The notes below the pieces were generated by a model, which saw only the letters and a program-made list of their open reading frames with translations, was not told where the DNA came from and ran no database searches. Below are positions 56,149 to 64,000 of a stretch of 64,000 bases of DNA, piece by piece; position 1 is the first letter of the stretch, and each line of letters opens with the position of its first letter. The position numbers and the translations under genes are program-made. The stretch comes from Thermasporomyces composti (GTDB lineage Bacteria; Actinomycetota; Actinomycetes; Propionibacteriales; Actinopolymorphaceae): NCBI RefSeq assembly GCF_003386795.1, contig NZ_QTUC01000001.1, positions 2,542,001 to 2,606,000 on the forward strand, written 5' to 3'.

Positions 56149-57162
56149 TCAACGCCGCTCCCCGGGAGCCTCCCGTGGGGTCGGCGGGTCCTCCGCGCCG
56201 AACGCCGCGACGACGAGCCGGCCGTCTCGTTCGGAGACCTCGGTGCCGAGGGCGGCGCAGGCGGCCTGGAAGCGGCGACGTATCCAGGCGGCCTCGTCGC
56301 CCCGGGCCAATCGGGTATGGCAGAAGTCCAGGACCAGGGGGACCGCCTCCAGCTGGCGTGGACCGTCGCGGTCGAGCAGAACGAAGAAGAGCAGTCCCAG
56401 GTCGTTGCGGAGCACGGGGTCGACGGCGTAGTCGTCGACGAAGTCGCCGAGGTCGTAGAGGATCCCGGGTCGGCGCACTCCGTGGAAGACGTGCGCCGAG
56501 TGTCCCGCGATCAGTGTCGCGCCGGCGTCCCGCAGGGCAGCCGCCGCGTCACGGACGTAGGGCAGCGGCGCCGGCACCATGTTCGGTCCCCAGTGGGGCG
56601 TGACGAGGACGGCGTCCACGTCGTGCCGCAGCCGCTGAACCGCGTCCGGCAGCCAGCCGGGTCCCCGCCGCAGGTCCGCGTAGGCGATCCCGGGGCGGGC
56701 AGGACCGGCCGCGAAGTCCGCGGGGTGGTCCGCGCAGCCCACCACCCCCAGCCGCAGGCCGGAGGCTTCCACCACCCGAGCCGCCCGCGCCTCGGACTGG
56801 TCGCGACCGGCGCCGACCCACGTGATGCCGGCATCCTCCAGGTGCCGGAAGGTGTCGAGCAACGCGGTGACGCCGAAGTCGAGGGCGTGGTTGTTCGCGA
56901 GCGTCACGCAGTCGACTCCGAGCCGGCGAAGCAGCTCGGTGGCGGCCGGCGGGGCGCGGAAGAAGAACGGCTTGTCAGGATCAGGCCACGGCTCCCCGTG
57001 CTCGGACACGCAGCACTCCAGGTTGAGCAGGAACAGATCCGCCTCGCGGGTCAGCTCCACGACCTCGTCGGCGACGATCCGCTCCGGACCGTCGGCGCGG
57101 ATCGCGTCCGCGACCATCCGGCCGAGCATGGTGTCGCCGGCGAGAGCAAGCCGAACGGCCAT
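56149..57162 (-). CDS. CapA-family protein (PGA_cap phosphoesterase-like), 337 aa
   Basis: Metallophosphoesterase-like fold of the CapA/PgsA family; roles in capsule or polymer synthesis are known for relatives but there are no capBC genes here. Motifs: LALAGDTMLGR, LLNLECCVSE, TLANNHALDFG, VTPHWG and AGHSAHVFHGV. No signal peptide, so it is likely cytoplasmic. GAGAGGTGG precedes the ATG, chosen over a longer frame. Confidence 0.88.
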   Translation of the reverse strand: MAVRLALAGDTMLGRMVADAIRADGPERIVADEVVELTREADLFLLNLECCVSEHGEPWPDPDKPFFFRAPPAATELLRRLGVDCVTLANNHALDFGVTALLDTFRHLEDAGITWVGAGRDQSEARAARVVEASGLRLGVVGCADHPADFAAGPARPGIAYADLRRGPGWLPDAVQRLRHDVDAVLVTPHWGPNMVPAPLPYVRDAAAALRDAGATLIAGHSAHVFHGVRRPGILYDLGDFVDDYAVDPVLRNDLGLLFFVLLDRDGPRQLEAVPLVLDFCHTRLARGDEAAWIRRRFQAACAALGTEVSERDGRLVVAAFGAEDPPTPREAPGERR

Positions 57163-57237
57163 GGCCCACCTCTCGCCGACCCGATCCTGCCGCTCGGGGA
57201 CCGTCCGTGCGGACACGCCGGGCGGCGGCAGACAGGA

Positions 57238-57270
57238 GGCCCGGGGCGTGCGCATCACACACCCCGGGCC
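57238..57270 (-). terminator. Hairpin after the zinc dehydrogenase gene
   Basis: GGCCCGGGG pairs with CCCCGGGCC, with TG/CA extending the stem inside; it lies just beyond the dehydrogenase stop and before the CapA gene. Confidence 0.6.
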
Positions 57271-57279
57271 ACCGAGCCG

Positions 57280-58413
57280 TTACGGATGGAGCAGGACCTT
57301 GGTGTAGCCCTCGACGCGCTTGTCGAACTTGTCGTACGCCTCGGGCGCCTGGTCCAGCGGCACCTCGTGGGACACGACGAAGCTCGGCCGGGCGCGGCCG
57401 GCGATGATGAGGTCGCGCAGGTGCCGGTTGTAGCGCTTGACGTTGCACTGACCGGTGCCGAGCCGCAGCCCTCGCTCGAACATCGAGCCGATCGCGACGA
57501 GGAGCATGCCGCTCTTCGCGGCCTCGTCGGGAGCACCGGGGTCGGCCGGCACGTACAGGCCCGGCACGCCCAGCATGCCGGTCGGTCGCACGGTCTGGAT
57601 CAGCGAGTTGAGGACGACCGCTGGCTCCTCCCGTTCGCCGGTCTGGGACTGGGCTTGGTAGCCGACCGCGTCGATGCCCTTGTCGGTACCTTCACCGCCG
57701 GTCTGCTCCTTGATCTGCTCGACCGGGCTGGCCTCCTGGAAGTTGATCGGAATCGCGCCGATGCTCTCCGCCTTCTGCAGCCGCTCAGGGATCCGGTCGA
57801 CGACGAAGACCTTCGACGCGCCGCGGAGCATCGCCGAATACGCGGCCATGAGGCCCACCGGCCCGCCTCCGTAGACCGCGACGGTGTCGCCAGGACGAAC
57901 GTCCGCCAGCTCGCAGCCGTGGTAGCCGGTGGGGAAGATGTCGGCGAGCAGGATGAAGTCCTTCTCCAGCTCGTTCCCCTCCGGCAGCTTGAGGCAGTTG
58001 AAGTCGGCGTACGGGACCCGGAGGTACTCGGCCTGGCCGCCGCGGAACGGCCCCATGGCCACGTAGCCGTAGGCGCCGCCAGCGAAGTTGGGGTTCACCG
58101 TGAGGCAGAAGCCGGTGTAGCCGCTGACGCAGTTCTTACAGAATCCGCAGGCGACGTTGAAGGGCATGACCACCCGGTCGCCCACTTTGAGGGAGGTGAC
58201 CGCGGACCCTACCTCCTCGATGATGCCCATGTTCTCGTGACCGAAGACCAAACCTGGCTCGGCTTTCGTTCGGCCCTCGTACATGTGCAGATCGGAGCCG
58301 CAGATTGCCGCGGTCGTGACGCGAACGATCACATCGTTCGGGTGCTCGATCCGGGGGTCTTCCACCTGCTCGACTGCGACCTCGAACGGTCCCTTGTAGA
58401 CGACCGCCTTCAC
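57280..58413 (-). CDS. Zinc-dependent dehydrogenase, glutathione-independent formaldehyde dehydrogenase type
   Basis: Medium-chain dehydrogenase. Catalytic zinc ligands Cys38 (AAICGSDLH) and His59-Glu60 (VFGHENMG); structural zinc CGFCKNCVSGYTGFC; NAD-binding VAVYGGGPVGLMAAYSAML. The insertion pattern (NPNFAGGAYGYVAMGPFRGGQAEYLRVP) is that of the FdhA/glutathione-independent formaldehyde dehydrogenase branch. The true substrate may be another alcohol or aldehyde. GTG at 58413 has AGGAGG 8 bases upstream. 377 aa. Confidence 0.88.
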   Translation of the reverse strand: MKAVVYKGPFEVAVEQVEDPRIEHPNDVIVRVTTAAICGSDLHMYEGRTKAEPGLVFGHENMGIIEEVGSAVTSLKVGDRVVMPFNVACGFCKNCVSGYTGFCLTVNPNFAGGAYGYVAMGPFRGGQAEYLRVPYADFNCLKLPEGNELEKDFILLADIFPTGYHGCELADVRPGDTVAVYGGGPVGLMAAYSAMLRGASKVFVVDRIPERLQKAESIGAIPINFQEASPVEQIKEQTGGEGTDKGIDAVGYQAQSQTGEREEPAVVLNSLIQTVRPTGMLGVPGLYVPADPGAPDEAAKSGMLLVAIGSMFERGLRLGTGQCNVKRYNRHLRDLIIAGRARPSFVVSHEVPLDQAPEAYDKFDKRVEGYTKVLLHP

Positions 58414-58732
58414 GGCTCCCACCTCCTCGCCGCGTCCCGGTGGGGACGCGTGTCGGATACGCCACGAATCGCCCGCGCCACGCGGGCGCTGGACACCGTC
58501 GGTTACCGGCTCGGAGGTTCAGCTACCCGTGGTGACACGTTGTAACCGTGGACCGCGATGTGGCCGTGAGGGGCCGAGAACCGGATCCCCGAGGAGGAGG
58601 GTGCATGTCACGCCTCGTCACGTGTCGACGGCTAGGTCGTCAGCGGGTCACAGGGGTCAGGTGTGACCTCGCCATCACCTGGCGTGGTCGGCTTGTGAGG
58701 AGTGCTCCGCCTGTCAGGATCGGTCAGGCCGG
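58414..58732. other. Intergenic region (~320 bp)
   Basis: Holds the promoter of the dehydrogenase and the 3' end region of the Holin-X gene, both on the minus strand. GGTCA-GGTG-TGACC (58656-58669 region) is a small inverted repeat; GGTCAG recurs several times further on. No gene is evident. Confidence 0.4.
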
Positions 58733-59332
58733 TCAGGAGCGGCTCGACCCGTCGGGCGTCGAGGGCTGCGAGGGCGTCACCGTGTTCCCGCGCGAGACGA
58801 TCCCGCGCGCCTCCTCCAGCGAGTGGATCGTGCGCTCGGGCGGACGAGCCTTCCGAACGCTCCGTAGGCCGGCGTAGACGAGCAGTCCGGCCAGCAGGAG
58901 CCAGGCACCGCCGACGATGACAAATCCGACAGCCGGGTGGAGGCCGGCGGCGACAAAGCCGTACGCGGCGGCGGTGGAGAGCATGAGGACGGCGATGAAG
59001 GCGAGGATCGCGGCGGCGCCGAACATGCCCGCGCCCTTGCCCACGGCGGTCGCGCTCTGCTTGAGCTCGGCCTTGGCGAGCGCGATCTCGCCACGGATCA
59101 AGGCCGACAGGTCACGCGTGGCGCTGGCCACCAGCTGCCCGAGGCTCCTCCCGTCGGCACGCTCGTCGACCGCGGCCGGTGTGACGGTCGTTCGGTCGTC
59201 CCCCGGGCGTGGTGGGGAAGCCTGCGGGGGGCTGGGACGCGTCGCCGCCGCCTCACCAGGTTCGGTGGTCTCCCGTGGGGTCTGGTCCTTGTCCGTGGCG
59301 CTCCCCGGGGTCGCGTCGTCCCTGCCCGCCAT
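58733..59332 (-). CDS. Actinobacterial Holin-X family membrane protein, 199 aa
   Basis: Phage-holin-like family III protein, found as a housekeeping gene in actinobacteria and not evidence for a prophage. A Pro/Thr-rich N-terminus (1-60) is followed by SLGQLVASATRDLSALIRGEIALAKAELKQSA and two membrane segments (FGAAAILAFIAVLMLSTAAAYGF; VGFVIVGGAWLLLAGLLVYAG). ATG at 59332 has GAGGAG 8 bases upstream. It follows nhaA by 78 bases. Confidence 0.86.
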   Translation of the reverse strand: MAGRDDATPGSATDKDQTPRETTEPGEAAATRPSPPQASPPRPGDDRTTVTPAAVDERADGRSLGQLVASATRDLSALIRGEIALAKAELKQSATAVGKGAGMFGAAAILAFIAVLMLSTAAAYGFVAAGLHPAVGFVIVGGAWLLLAGLLVYAGLRSVRKARPPERTIHSLEEARGIVSRGNTVTPSQPSTPDGSSRS

Positions 59333-59410
59333 GTCGCCACACTCCTCGGCTCGACGAAGCGCTCCTGCCACACCGTACCCACTGATGTGGGGCCCGCGCG
59401 GCGGTCGAGT

Positions 59411-60652
59411 TCACGAATCGCTCGTCTCGTCGTTTCCCGCCGCCTGGTGGCGCACACGTCGGAATCGCAGGAGCACCACAGCGAGGAGCGCAGCGGTCAC
59501 CGAGCCGATCATGACCGCCGCCTTCACGCGGGCCATGCGGGCCGGATCGGCCTCGAACGCCAGCTCGGCGAAGAGCAGGCACATGGTGAAGCCGATGCCG
59601 GCGAGGAGGGCGATGGCGACGACGTCCGCCCACGACAGGTCGGGGTTGAGGCTGGCGTGGGTCAGCCGCGCGGTGAGCCAGGCGCCGCCGAAGACACCGA
59701 TCGCCTTGCCCACGACCAGGCCGACGAAGCTAGCGACGGCCGCTGGGTCCGACACCATGGCCGCCAGCGCGTCCGGCGTGACCGGGACTCCGGCGGCCGC
59801 GAGCGCGAAGAGGGGGACGGCGACTCCCGCGGACCAAGGTCGGAGGCGGTGCTCGAGCCGTTCGGCCGGAGAGTGCTCCTCGCCTGGGTCCGGTCGGACC
59901 CGGGTCAGCAACCCGAGGGCGACGCCGGCGATGGTGGCGTGCACGCCGCTCTCGTGCGTGAACCACCAGATGGCGATCGCGAGGGGAACGTAGACGAGGG
60001 GCGTCCGGATCCGGCGATGCTGCAGGACTGCGTACCCAGCCAGAAGCGCGAGCGCGAGGCCCAGCGGGACGAGGTGCAGGGACTCGGTGAAGAAGAGGGC
60101 GATGACGATGATCGCCCCGAGGTCGTCGACGATCGCCAGGGTGAGCAGGAGCGCCCGCAACGCCCCCGGCAGCCCGGAGCCCGCGACCGCCAACACCCCC
60201 AACGCGAACGCGATGTCGGTCGCCATCGGGACGGCCCAGCCGCGCAGGCCGTCGCGGTCGCCCGAGGCGAGGACCACCGCGGTGAAGACCAGCGCGGGAA
60301 CGGCCATGCCGCCCACCGCCGCCACGACCGGCACCAGCGCGCGGGAGAGTTGGCGGAGGGAGCCGGTGACGAGCTCTCGCTTGAGTTCCAGCCCAGCGAC
60401 GTAAAAGAAGATGGCGAGCAGCCCGTCCGTCGCCCACGCCTCCGCCGACAGCGGGCCGATGGTGAACTCCCGGGCGTGGGTGTAGCTCTCGTGCCACGGG
60501 GAGTTGGCCCACACGAGCGCGGCCACGGTCGCGACCAGCAGGAGCGCGCCGCCGACCGACTCCTGCCGGAGCACCGTCGCCAAGACGGCCAGCTCGTGAC
60601 GGGAGGGGACGGGAAAGCTCAGGCGACGGGGCGCTTCGCGCTCGGTGCCCAT
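59411..60652 (-). CDS. nhaA: Na+/H+ antiporter NhaA
   Basis: Exchanges protons for sodium at the inner membrane. Typical segments are VWANSPWHESYTHARE, TDGLLAIFFYVAGLELKRELVTGSL, ATDIAFALGVLAVAG and LTLAIVDDLGAIIVIALFF, with the paired transport aspartates in TM5 (IVDDLGA) and ATD in TM4. 413 aa is normal. GAGAGGA lies upstream of the ATG. It likely forms a two-gene unit with the Holin-X gene. Confidence 0.95.
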   Translation of the reverse strand: MGTEREAPRRLSFPVPSRHELAVLATVLRQESVGGALLLVATVAALVWANSPWHESYTHAREFTIGPLSAEAWATDGLLAIFFYVAGLELKRELVTGSLRQLSRALVPVVAAVGGMAVPALVFTAVVLASGDRDGLRGWAVPMATDIAFALGVLAVAGSGLPGALRALLLTLAIVDDLGAIIVIALFFTESLHLVPLGLALALLAGYAVLQHRRIRTPLVYVPLAIAIWWFTHESGVHATIAGVALGLLTRVRPDPGEEHSPAERLEHRLRPWSAGVAVPLFALAAAGVPVTPDALAAMVSDPAAVASFVGLVVGKAIGVFGGAWLTARLTHASLNPDLSWADVVAIALLAGIGFTMCLLFAELAFEADPARMARVKAAVMIGSVTAALLAVVLLRFRRVRHQAAGNDETSDS

Positions 60653-60832
60653 GGAAGTCCTCTCGCGGGTCGGCTGGGTTGTGCGGATACCTGTGACTCA
60701 CCGCCGACCAGACTTCCCGGCACACCGTCTGCGATCCTAGCGAGCGGCACGAGGCCAGCCGTCGGGCACTCAGGGGCGCTCGCCGCCGCTACGCCGGGGA
60801 CGCGGTGCCGGCGACGCGGAGAATGCCGTCGA

Positions 60833-61744
60833 TCACGTCGGGGGAGCGGACCGGGCGAGACTCGCGCGCCGCTGCCGGTCCGCCTCGTAGCAGACCAGGG
60901 AAGCGGCCACCGACGCGTTGAGCGAGCTCGCCGTCCCGCGCATCGGGATACGCACGATCACGTCGCAGGCGTCTCGCCAAGCCGCGCTCATGCCGCGAAG
61001 CTCGTTCCCGACGACGACCACGATGGGGCCGACGAGGTCCGCGGCGTCCACGTCGACGTCGCCGTCCTCATCCGTGCCGACGACCTGGACGGGAATCCCG
61101 TCCGTGCGCAACGTGCTCACCCAGGCGAGCACCTCGTGGTGGGAGGGGAGGCGAATCGTGGGGACGGCGAAGAGTGAGCCCGTGCTCGCCCGGACCGTCT
61201 TGGGGTCGTAGACGTCCGCGGCGTGGCCGGTGACGACCACCCCGCCGGCGCCGAACGCGTCGGCTGAGCGCACGAGCGTGCCGATGTTGCCCGGATACGC
61301 CGGTCGGTCGAAGACCACCACCAGCCCGTCGGGCGGGAAGTGGATGCGCTCGAGCCGGTCAGGCTGGATCTCGCCGACCCCGATCAACTCGGGCGGTTCC
61401 TCTGACTTCTCGCCCAGCTCCAAGAGCAGGTCGGGCGCCACCTCGACAACCTCGGTGCCGGAGCGTCGCACCGTCGCGAGCATGTCGGTGGCCCACGTCG
61501 ACAGCGAGCTACCGTGAGGCCGCAGCACGGCACGGAGGGGCCACCCGTGTCTCACCGCGAGGGTCAGTGGTCGGACGCCATGGATGAGGAACTCACCCGT
61601 ACGGTTGCGCTTCGTTCGGTTCCAGAGAAGTGCCTGCCACTGCTGGAACCGCGCGTCACGGGTGAGCACCGGACGTGTCGTCGGTGGCCGACGCCGAGAA
61701 CCACGGGGATGCGTCTTGCTCGACACAACCGTCGATGCTGGCAC
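60833..61744 (-). CDS. SpoU/TrmH-family RNA 2'-O-methyltransferase, 303 aa
   Basis: SPOUT methyltransferase for rRNA or tRNA ribose. The three SpoU motifs are present: FDRPAYPGNIGTLVRSADAFG, VVVVGNELRGMS and RIPMRGTASSLNASVAASLV. The N-terminal substrate-binding part is DARFQQWQALLWNRTKRNRTGEFL. The target nucleotide cannot be told from sequence. GTG start; another GTG six codons later is possible. Confidence 0.88.
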   Translation of the reverse strand: MPASTVVSSKTHPRGSRRRPPTTRPVLTRDARFQQWQALLWNRTKRNRTGEFLIHGVRPLTLAVRHGWPLRAVLRPHGSSLSTWATDMLATVRRSGTEVVEVAPDLLLELGEKSEEPPELIGVGEIQPDRLERIHFPPDGLVVVFDRPAYPGNIGTLVRSADAFGAGGVVVTGHAADVYDPKTVRASTGSLFAVPTIRLPSHHEVLAWVSTLRTDGIPVQVVGTDEDGDVDVDAADLVGPIVVVVGNELRGMSAAWRDACDVIVRIPMRGTASSLNASVAASLVCYEADRQRRASLARSAPPT

Positions 61745-62056
61745 ATCCAGGGGGTTCGGGTCCTCTCCGGATTGCCGCGACCCTCTGGTGGCGTGAGGTC
61801 ACCGGTGGCTAAGATCGCACCCACGCCGTCGCGATCTGTACCATCGCGGACTCGGCGTGTCAGAAGCCCGCGGACAGCCGGGGTCAGGTGGCATGGCGCT
61901 CGCGTGACGTGGACAGAGTGCTAGTGAGACCAGCTGGCCCCGAGAGAGCGACGTTGATACCGGAGCTCGAATCGTGGCTGGGGGTCAACGTCGCCCGGCC
62001 TGTCCACGAGCCTCTGTATCCCGTTGTCGCCGCCGCACCGCAGAGGACGAGAGCAC
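61745..62056. other. Intergenic region (~310 bp)
   Basis: Divergent promoter region for the methyltransferase and the FilP-like gene. Less GC-rich than flanking genes. No credible coding frame or strong repeat seen. Confidence 0.4.
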
Positions 62057-62980
62057 ATGAGTGAGACGACCACCGGCGCCTTCCGTTTGGTGCGTCGGGG
62101 CTACGAGCCTGCTCAGGTCGACCACCGTATCCGACACCTCAACGAAGCTGTCGACGCCGCGCGGCGTCAGTCGGTCGAGCTCGCCCGGCGCGTCGAGGAG
62201 TTGGAAGCGAAGCTGTCCAAGCAGAAGGAGGCCGCCAAGTCCTCGGAGCCGACGTTCGCCGAGTTCGGTGAGCGGATCGGACGGATCCTCGCACTCGCCG
62301 AGGAGGAGGCAGCCGACCTTCGTTCGGTCGCGGCTGCTCAGGCCGACGAGATGCGGCAGGAGGCGCAGCAGGCGGCCGCGGAGATTCGGAAGGAAGCCGA
62401 GCGGTACGCCGAGGAGAAGCGCAAGGAAGCCGACACGCGGGCTGAGGAGATCATCCGGCGTGCGGAGGAGCGCGCGGCTGAGCTGATCGACGCCGCCGAG
62501 CACGACGCCGCCGCCCGTCGCGAGGAGGCCGAGGCTCTCTTCGAGCAGCAGCGTGCGAAGGCCGCTCAGGCCGCGGCTGACCTGGAGAAGACGCTCGCGC
62601 AGCGCCGCGAGCGCGCCGAGCGCGACCTCATCGAGCGCACCGCCGCCGCCGAGCAGCACCTCGCCGCCGTCCTGGAGCGGTCGGAGCAGACCCAAGCGGA
62701 GGCGGAGCGGATCCACGCCGAGGCGCAGGCCAAGGCGGAGCGCATGATCGAGGAGGCGCAGCGTAAGGCGCACGAGATCGTCTCCGAGGCGAAGACCCGC
62801 GCCGACCGGATCCGGAGCGAGTCTGATCGAGAGCTCAAGGCGTTGGTGCAGCGGCGCGACAGCATCAACGCGCAGTTGTCCAACGTTCGGCAGATGCTCG
62901 CCACGCTCTCCGGGACGGACCCGTCGGCTCTCCTCGGAGCCTCCACCACGTCCGACGACTCGGAGAAGTCCGACTCCTAG
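62057..62980 (+). CDS. filP: FilP-like intermediate-filament-type coiled-coil protein, 307 aa
   Basis: Cytoskeletal coiled-coil protein. The N-terminus FRLVRRGYEPAQVDHRI is a DivIVA-like segment; residues 30-270 are continuous Ala/Glu/Arg-rich coiled coil; the end RIRSESDRELKALVQRRDSINAQL and NVRQMLATLSG are nearly identical to Streptomyces FilP, which supports hyphal-tip rigidity and polar growth. Length is as in FilP (310 aa). GAGGACGAGAG precedes the ATG. Standing alone between divergent methyltransferase and MOSC genes. Confidence 0.88.
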   Translation: MSETTTGAFRLVRRGYEPAQVDHRIRHLNEAVDAARRQSVELARRVEELEAKLSKQKEAAKSSEPTFAEFGERIGRILALAEEEAADLRSVAAAQADEMRQEAQQAAAEIRKEAERYAEEKRKEADTRAEEIIRRAEERAAELIDAAEHDAAARREEAEALFEQQRAKAAQAAADLEKTLAQRRERAERDLIERTAAAEQHLAAVLERSEQTQAEAERIHAEAQAKAERMIEEAQRKAHEIVSEAKTRADRIRSESDRELKALVQRRDSINAQLSNVRQMLATLSGTDPSALLGASTTSDDSEKSDS

Positions 62981-63247
62981 CCGACGCGGTGGGAGTCGTG
63001 GCCGGGTGCGACAGCGTCGTCGCCCCGGCCTTCGTACGGGCACCGTGGTCAGTTGCCACTGACTGCTCGGTCCACCTCCTGGGTGAAGGTGCGCCCCCGG
63101 GTTTCGCCGGGCGGCGCATCTTCTTTTGTGGTCTCGTGTGGCATGTGCTCTGACGTCCGGGGCGGTGCGCTGAGCGGCTGTGGGAGCACATGGGGCTGTC
63201 GTGCCGCCGTCCGGTGGCGACGGGGCGGGTGAGAGGGGACGCTGACG

Positions 63248-63907
63248 ATGGCGGTTGTCGCGTCGGTCAACCTGGGCAAGGCCCGACACCTCGAGGGTGC
63301 GGGCGTCACCGGTATCGACAAGCGGCCGGTCGCCGTGCCGGTGTTCGTGCGGGCGCCAGGACAGCGTCCTGACGGTGCGGGGAGTGGCCTCGTCGGCGAC
63401 GTGGTGTGCGATCGACGCGAGCACGGCGGGGACGACCAGGCTGTCTACGCCTACGCTCGCGAGGACCTGGACTGGTGGGCGGCCGAGCTGGGGCGGGAGC
63501 TCGCCAACGGCTCGTTCGGTGAGAACCTCACGACGAGCGGCCTCGACGTGACCGGCGCACTCATCGGCGAGCGCTGGCGGGTCGGCGCCGAGGTCGTCCT
63601 CGAGGTCACGAAGCCCCGCATCCCGTGCTCGACCTTCGCCGCGTGGCTTGGCGAGCGTGGCTGGGTGAAGACGTTCACCCAGCGTGCTGTTCCGGGTGCC
63701 TACCTTCGGGTGGTGCGACCAGGCTGGATTCGGGCTGGGGACGAGGTCGAGGTCGTCGAACGCCCGGACCACGACGTCACGATCGGGCTGGTGTTCCGCG
63801 CTTTGACGCTGGAGCCGGAGCTTCTCCAGCACCTGGTGCGCGTGGACTCGCTGCCGGACGAGATACGAGACCGCGCGCGCCGGCGTCTATCGGGGGCATC
63901 GACGTAA
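63248..63907 (+). CDS. MOSC-domain protein (YiiM-like), 219 aa
   Basis: Molybdenum-cofactor sulfurase C-terminal-like domain. ASVNLGKARH at the N-terminus, DLDWWAAELGRELANGSFGENLTTSGLDV and the conserved Cys in KPRIPCSTF mark the YiiM subgroup, which in E. coli reduces 6-N-hydroxylaminopurine. GAGAGGGGACG precedes the ATG. The C-terminal helical part is present. Confidence 0.9.
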   Translation: MAVVASVNLGKARHLEGAGVTGIDKRPVAVPVFVRAPGQRPDGAGSGLVGDVVCDRREHGGDDQAVYAYAREDLDWWAAELGRELANGSFGENLTTSGLDVTGALIGERWRVGAEVVLEVTKPRIPCSTFAAWLGERGWVKTFTQRAVPGAYLRVVRPGWIRAGDEVEVVERPDHDVTIGLVFRALTLEPELLQHLVRVDSLPDEIRDRARRRLSGAST

Positions 63908-64000
63908 GACGTCGTTATCGCTCTTCGGCACCACTTCGGATTCCACATCGACCGCTGTGCCGTCGAGCATCGTGGCGCCGGTTAGCTCTCGATCCGTTGG
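63887..64000 (-). CDS. Possible C-terminal end of an unidentified protein (window edge)
   Basis: An open minus-strand frame enters from the right edge and ends at TAG (63889-63887), encoding ...GATMLDGTAVDVESEVVPKS plus 12 more residues. It would overlap the end of the convergent MOSC gene by 21 bases. Third-position GC is lower than in neighbouring genes, so it may be spurious. No family recognised. Confidence 0.3.
   Translation of the reverse strand, partial: PTDRELTGATMLDGTAVDVESEVVPKSDNDVLRRCPR

Noticed and set aside
56101-58545. 814-codon open frame on the plus strand
   Set aside because: Antisense to CapA and the zinc dehydrogenase, both with intact motifs; no family features in the translation.
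58733-59332. Holin-X gene as a sign of prophage
   Set aside because: This family is a normal chromosomal gene in actinobacteria and there are no phage structural, lysis or integrase genes near it.
58937-61177. 746-codon open frame on the plus strand
   Set aside because: Antisense to Holin-X, nhaA and the SpoU methyltransferase; compositional shadow.
63049-63138. 31-codon minus-strand frame between filP and the MOSC gene
   Set aside because: Low third-position GC, no RBS match and no recognisable family; not reported as a gene.

Overview
The window is very GC-rich by eye, with many GTG starts, and carries a WblA-type WhiB regulator, a FilP-like coiled-coil protein, a MarP-type periplasmic protease, a DprE1/DprE2 pair and a Holin-X membrane protein. 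Together these point to a Gram-positive actinomycete (Actinomycetota), probably filamentous. Genus cannot be fixed from sequence alone. Gene content is mostly chromosomal core; I see no phage, insertion sequence, integrase or CRISPR array.

Layout. 1-2.3 kb: start of upp (edge), a small unknown gene, two related tRNA-deaminase-associated proteins, tadA and a tRNA-Ser(CGA). 2.5-3.4 kb: LytR_C membrane protein and a VapB-like small protein. 3.6-7.8 kb: PTS-dependent dihydroxyacetone kinase dhaK-dhaL-dhaM, in which DhaM is fused to HPr and an apparently complete Enzyme I. 7.8-16.9 kb: PrsW protease, tRNA-Ser(GGA), SRP RNA, dnaX, an MFS exporter, a small membrane protein, ybaB, recR and a DUF5063 gene. 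17-21.3 kb: VOC protein, then a minus-strand decaprenylphosphoryl-arabinose operon (UbiA-type DPPR synthase, dprE1, dprE2, gtrA). 21.6-24 kb: lysC-asd. 24-28.4 kb: DUF418 protein and a single-chain alpha-beta glycyl-tRNA synthetase. 28.4-36.4 kb is the most accessory-looking part: a beta-propeller protein, a 28-bp tandem repeat, an orphan Tat lipoprotein solute-binding protein, an orphan MASE1 protein, an SRPBCC/ArsR pair, a frameshifted secreted phosphoesterase and a long non-coding stretch. 36.4-44.4 kb: tRNA-Pro, GNAT, phosphoesterase, YqeY, class A PBP, wblA and two ArsA/Get3-like ATPases. 44.2-46.6 kb: DUF4177, RidA, NUDIX and MBL proteins. 46.7-50.6 kb: two-component system with an ABC-2 exporter. 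50.7-56 kb: crp, nth, tlpA, CoA-NUDIX, marP and an alpha/beta hydrolase, a block shared with Mycobacterium. 56-64 kb: CapA, formaldehyde-type dehydrogenase, Holin-X, nhaA, an rRNA/tRNA 2'-O-methyltransferase, filP-like gene, MOSC protein and a possible gene fragment at the edge.

Themes. Several systems concern the cell envelope (DPA pathway, PBP with PASTA, MarP, LytR_C, CapA, FilP). Others cover genome maintenance and translation (dnaX, recR, nth, tadA, glyQS, tRNAs, SRP RNA). At least eight genes have a TANNNT hexamer ending 6-8 bases before the start codon and no ribosome-binding site, which suggests frequent leaderless transcription. Points worth a second look: the self-contained PEP-to-dihydroxyacetone phosphorelay, the alanine at the drug-target cysteine position of DprE1, the alpha/beta hydrolase lacking its nucleophile, the tadA-linked duplicate, and the frameshifted phosphoesterase.
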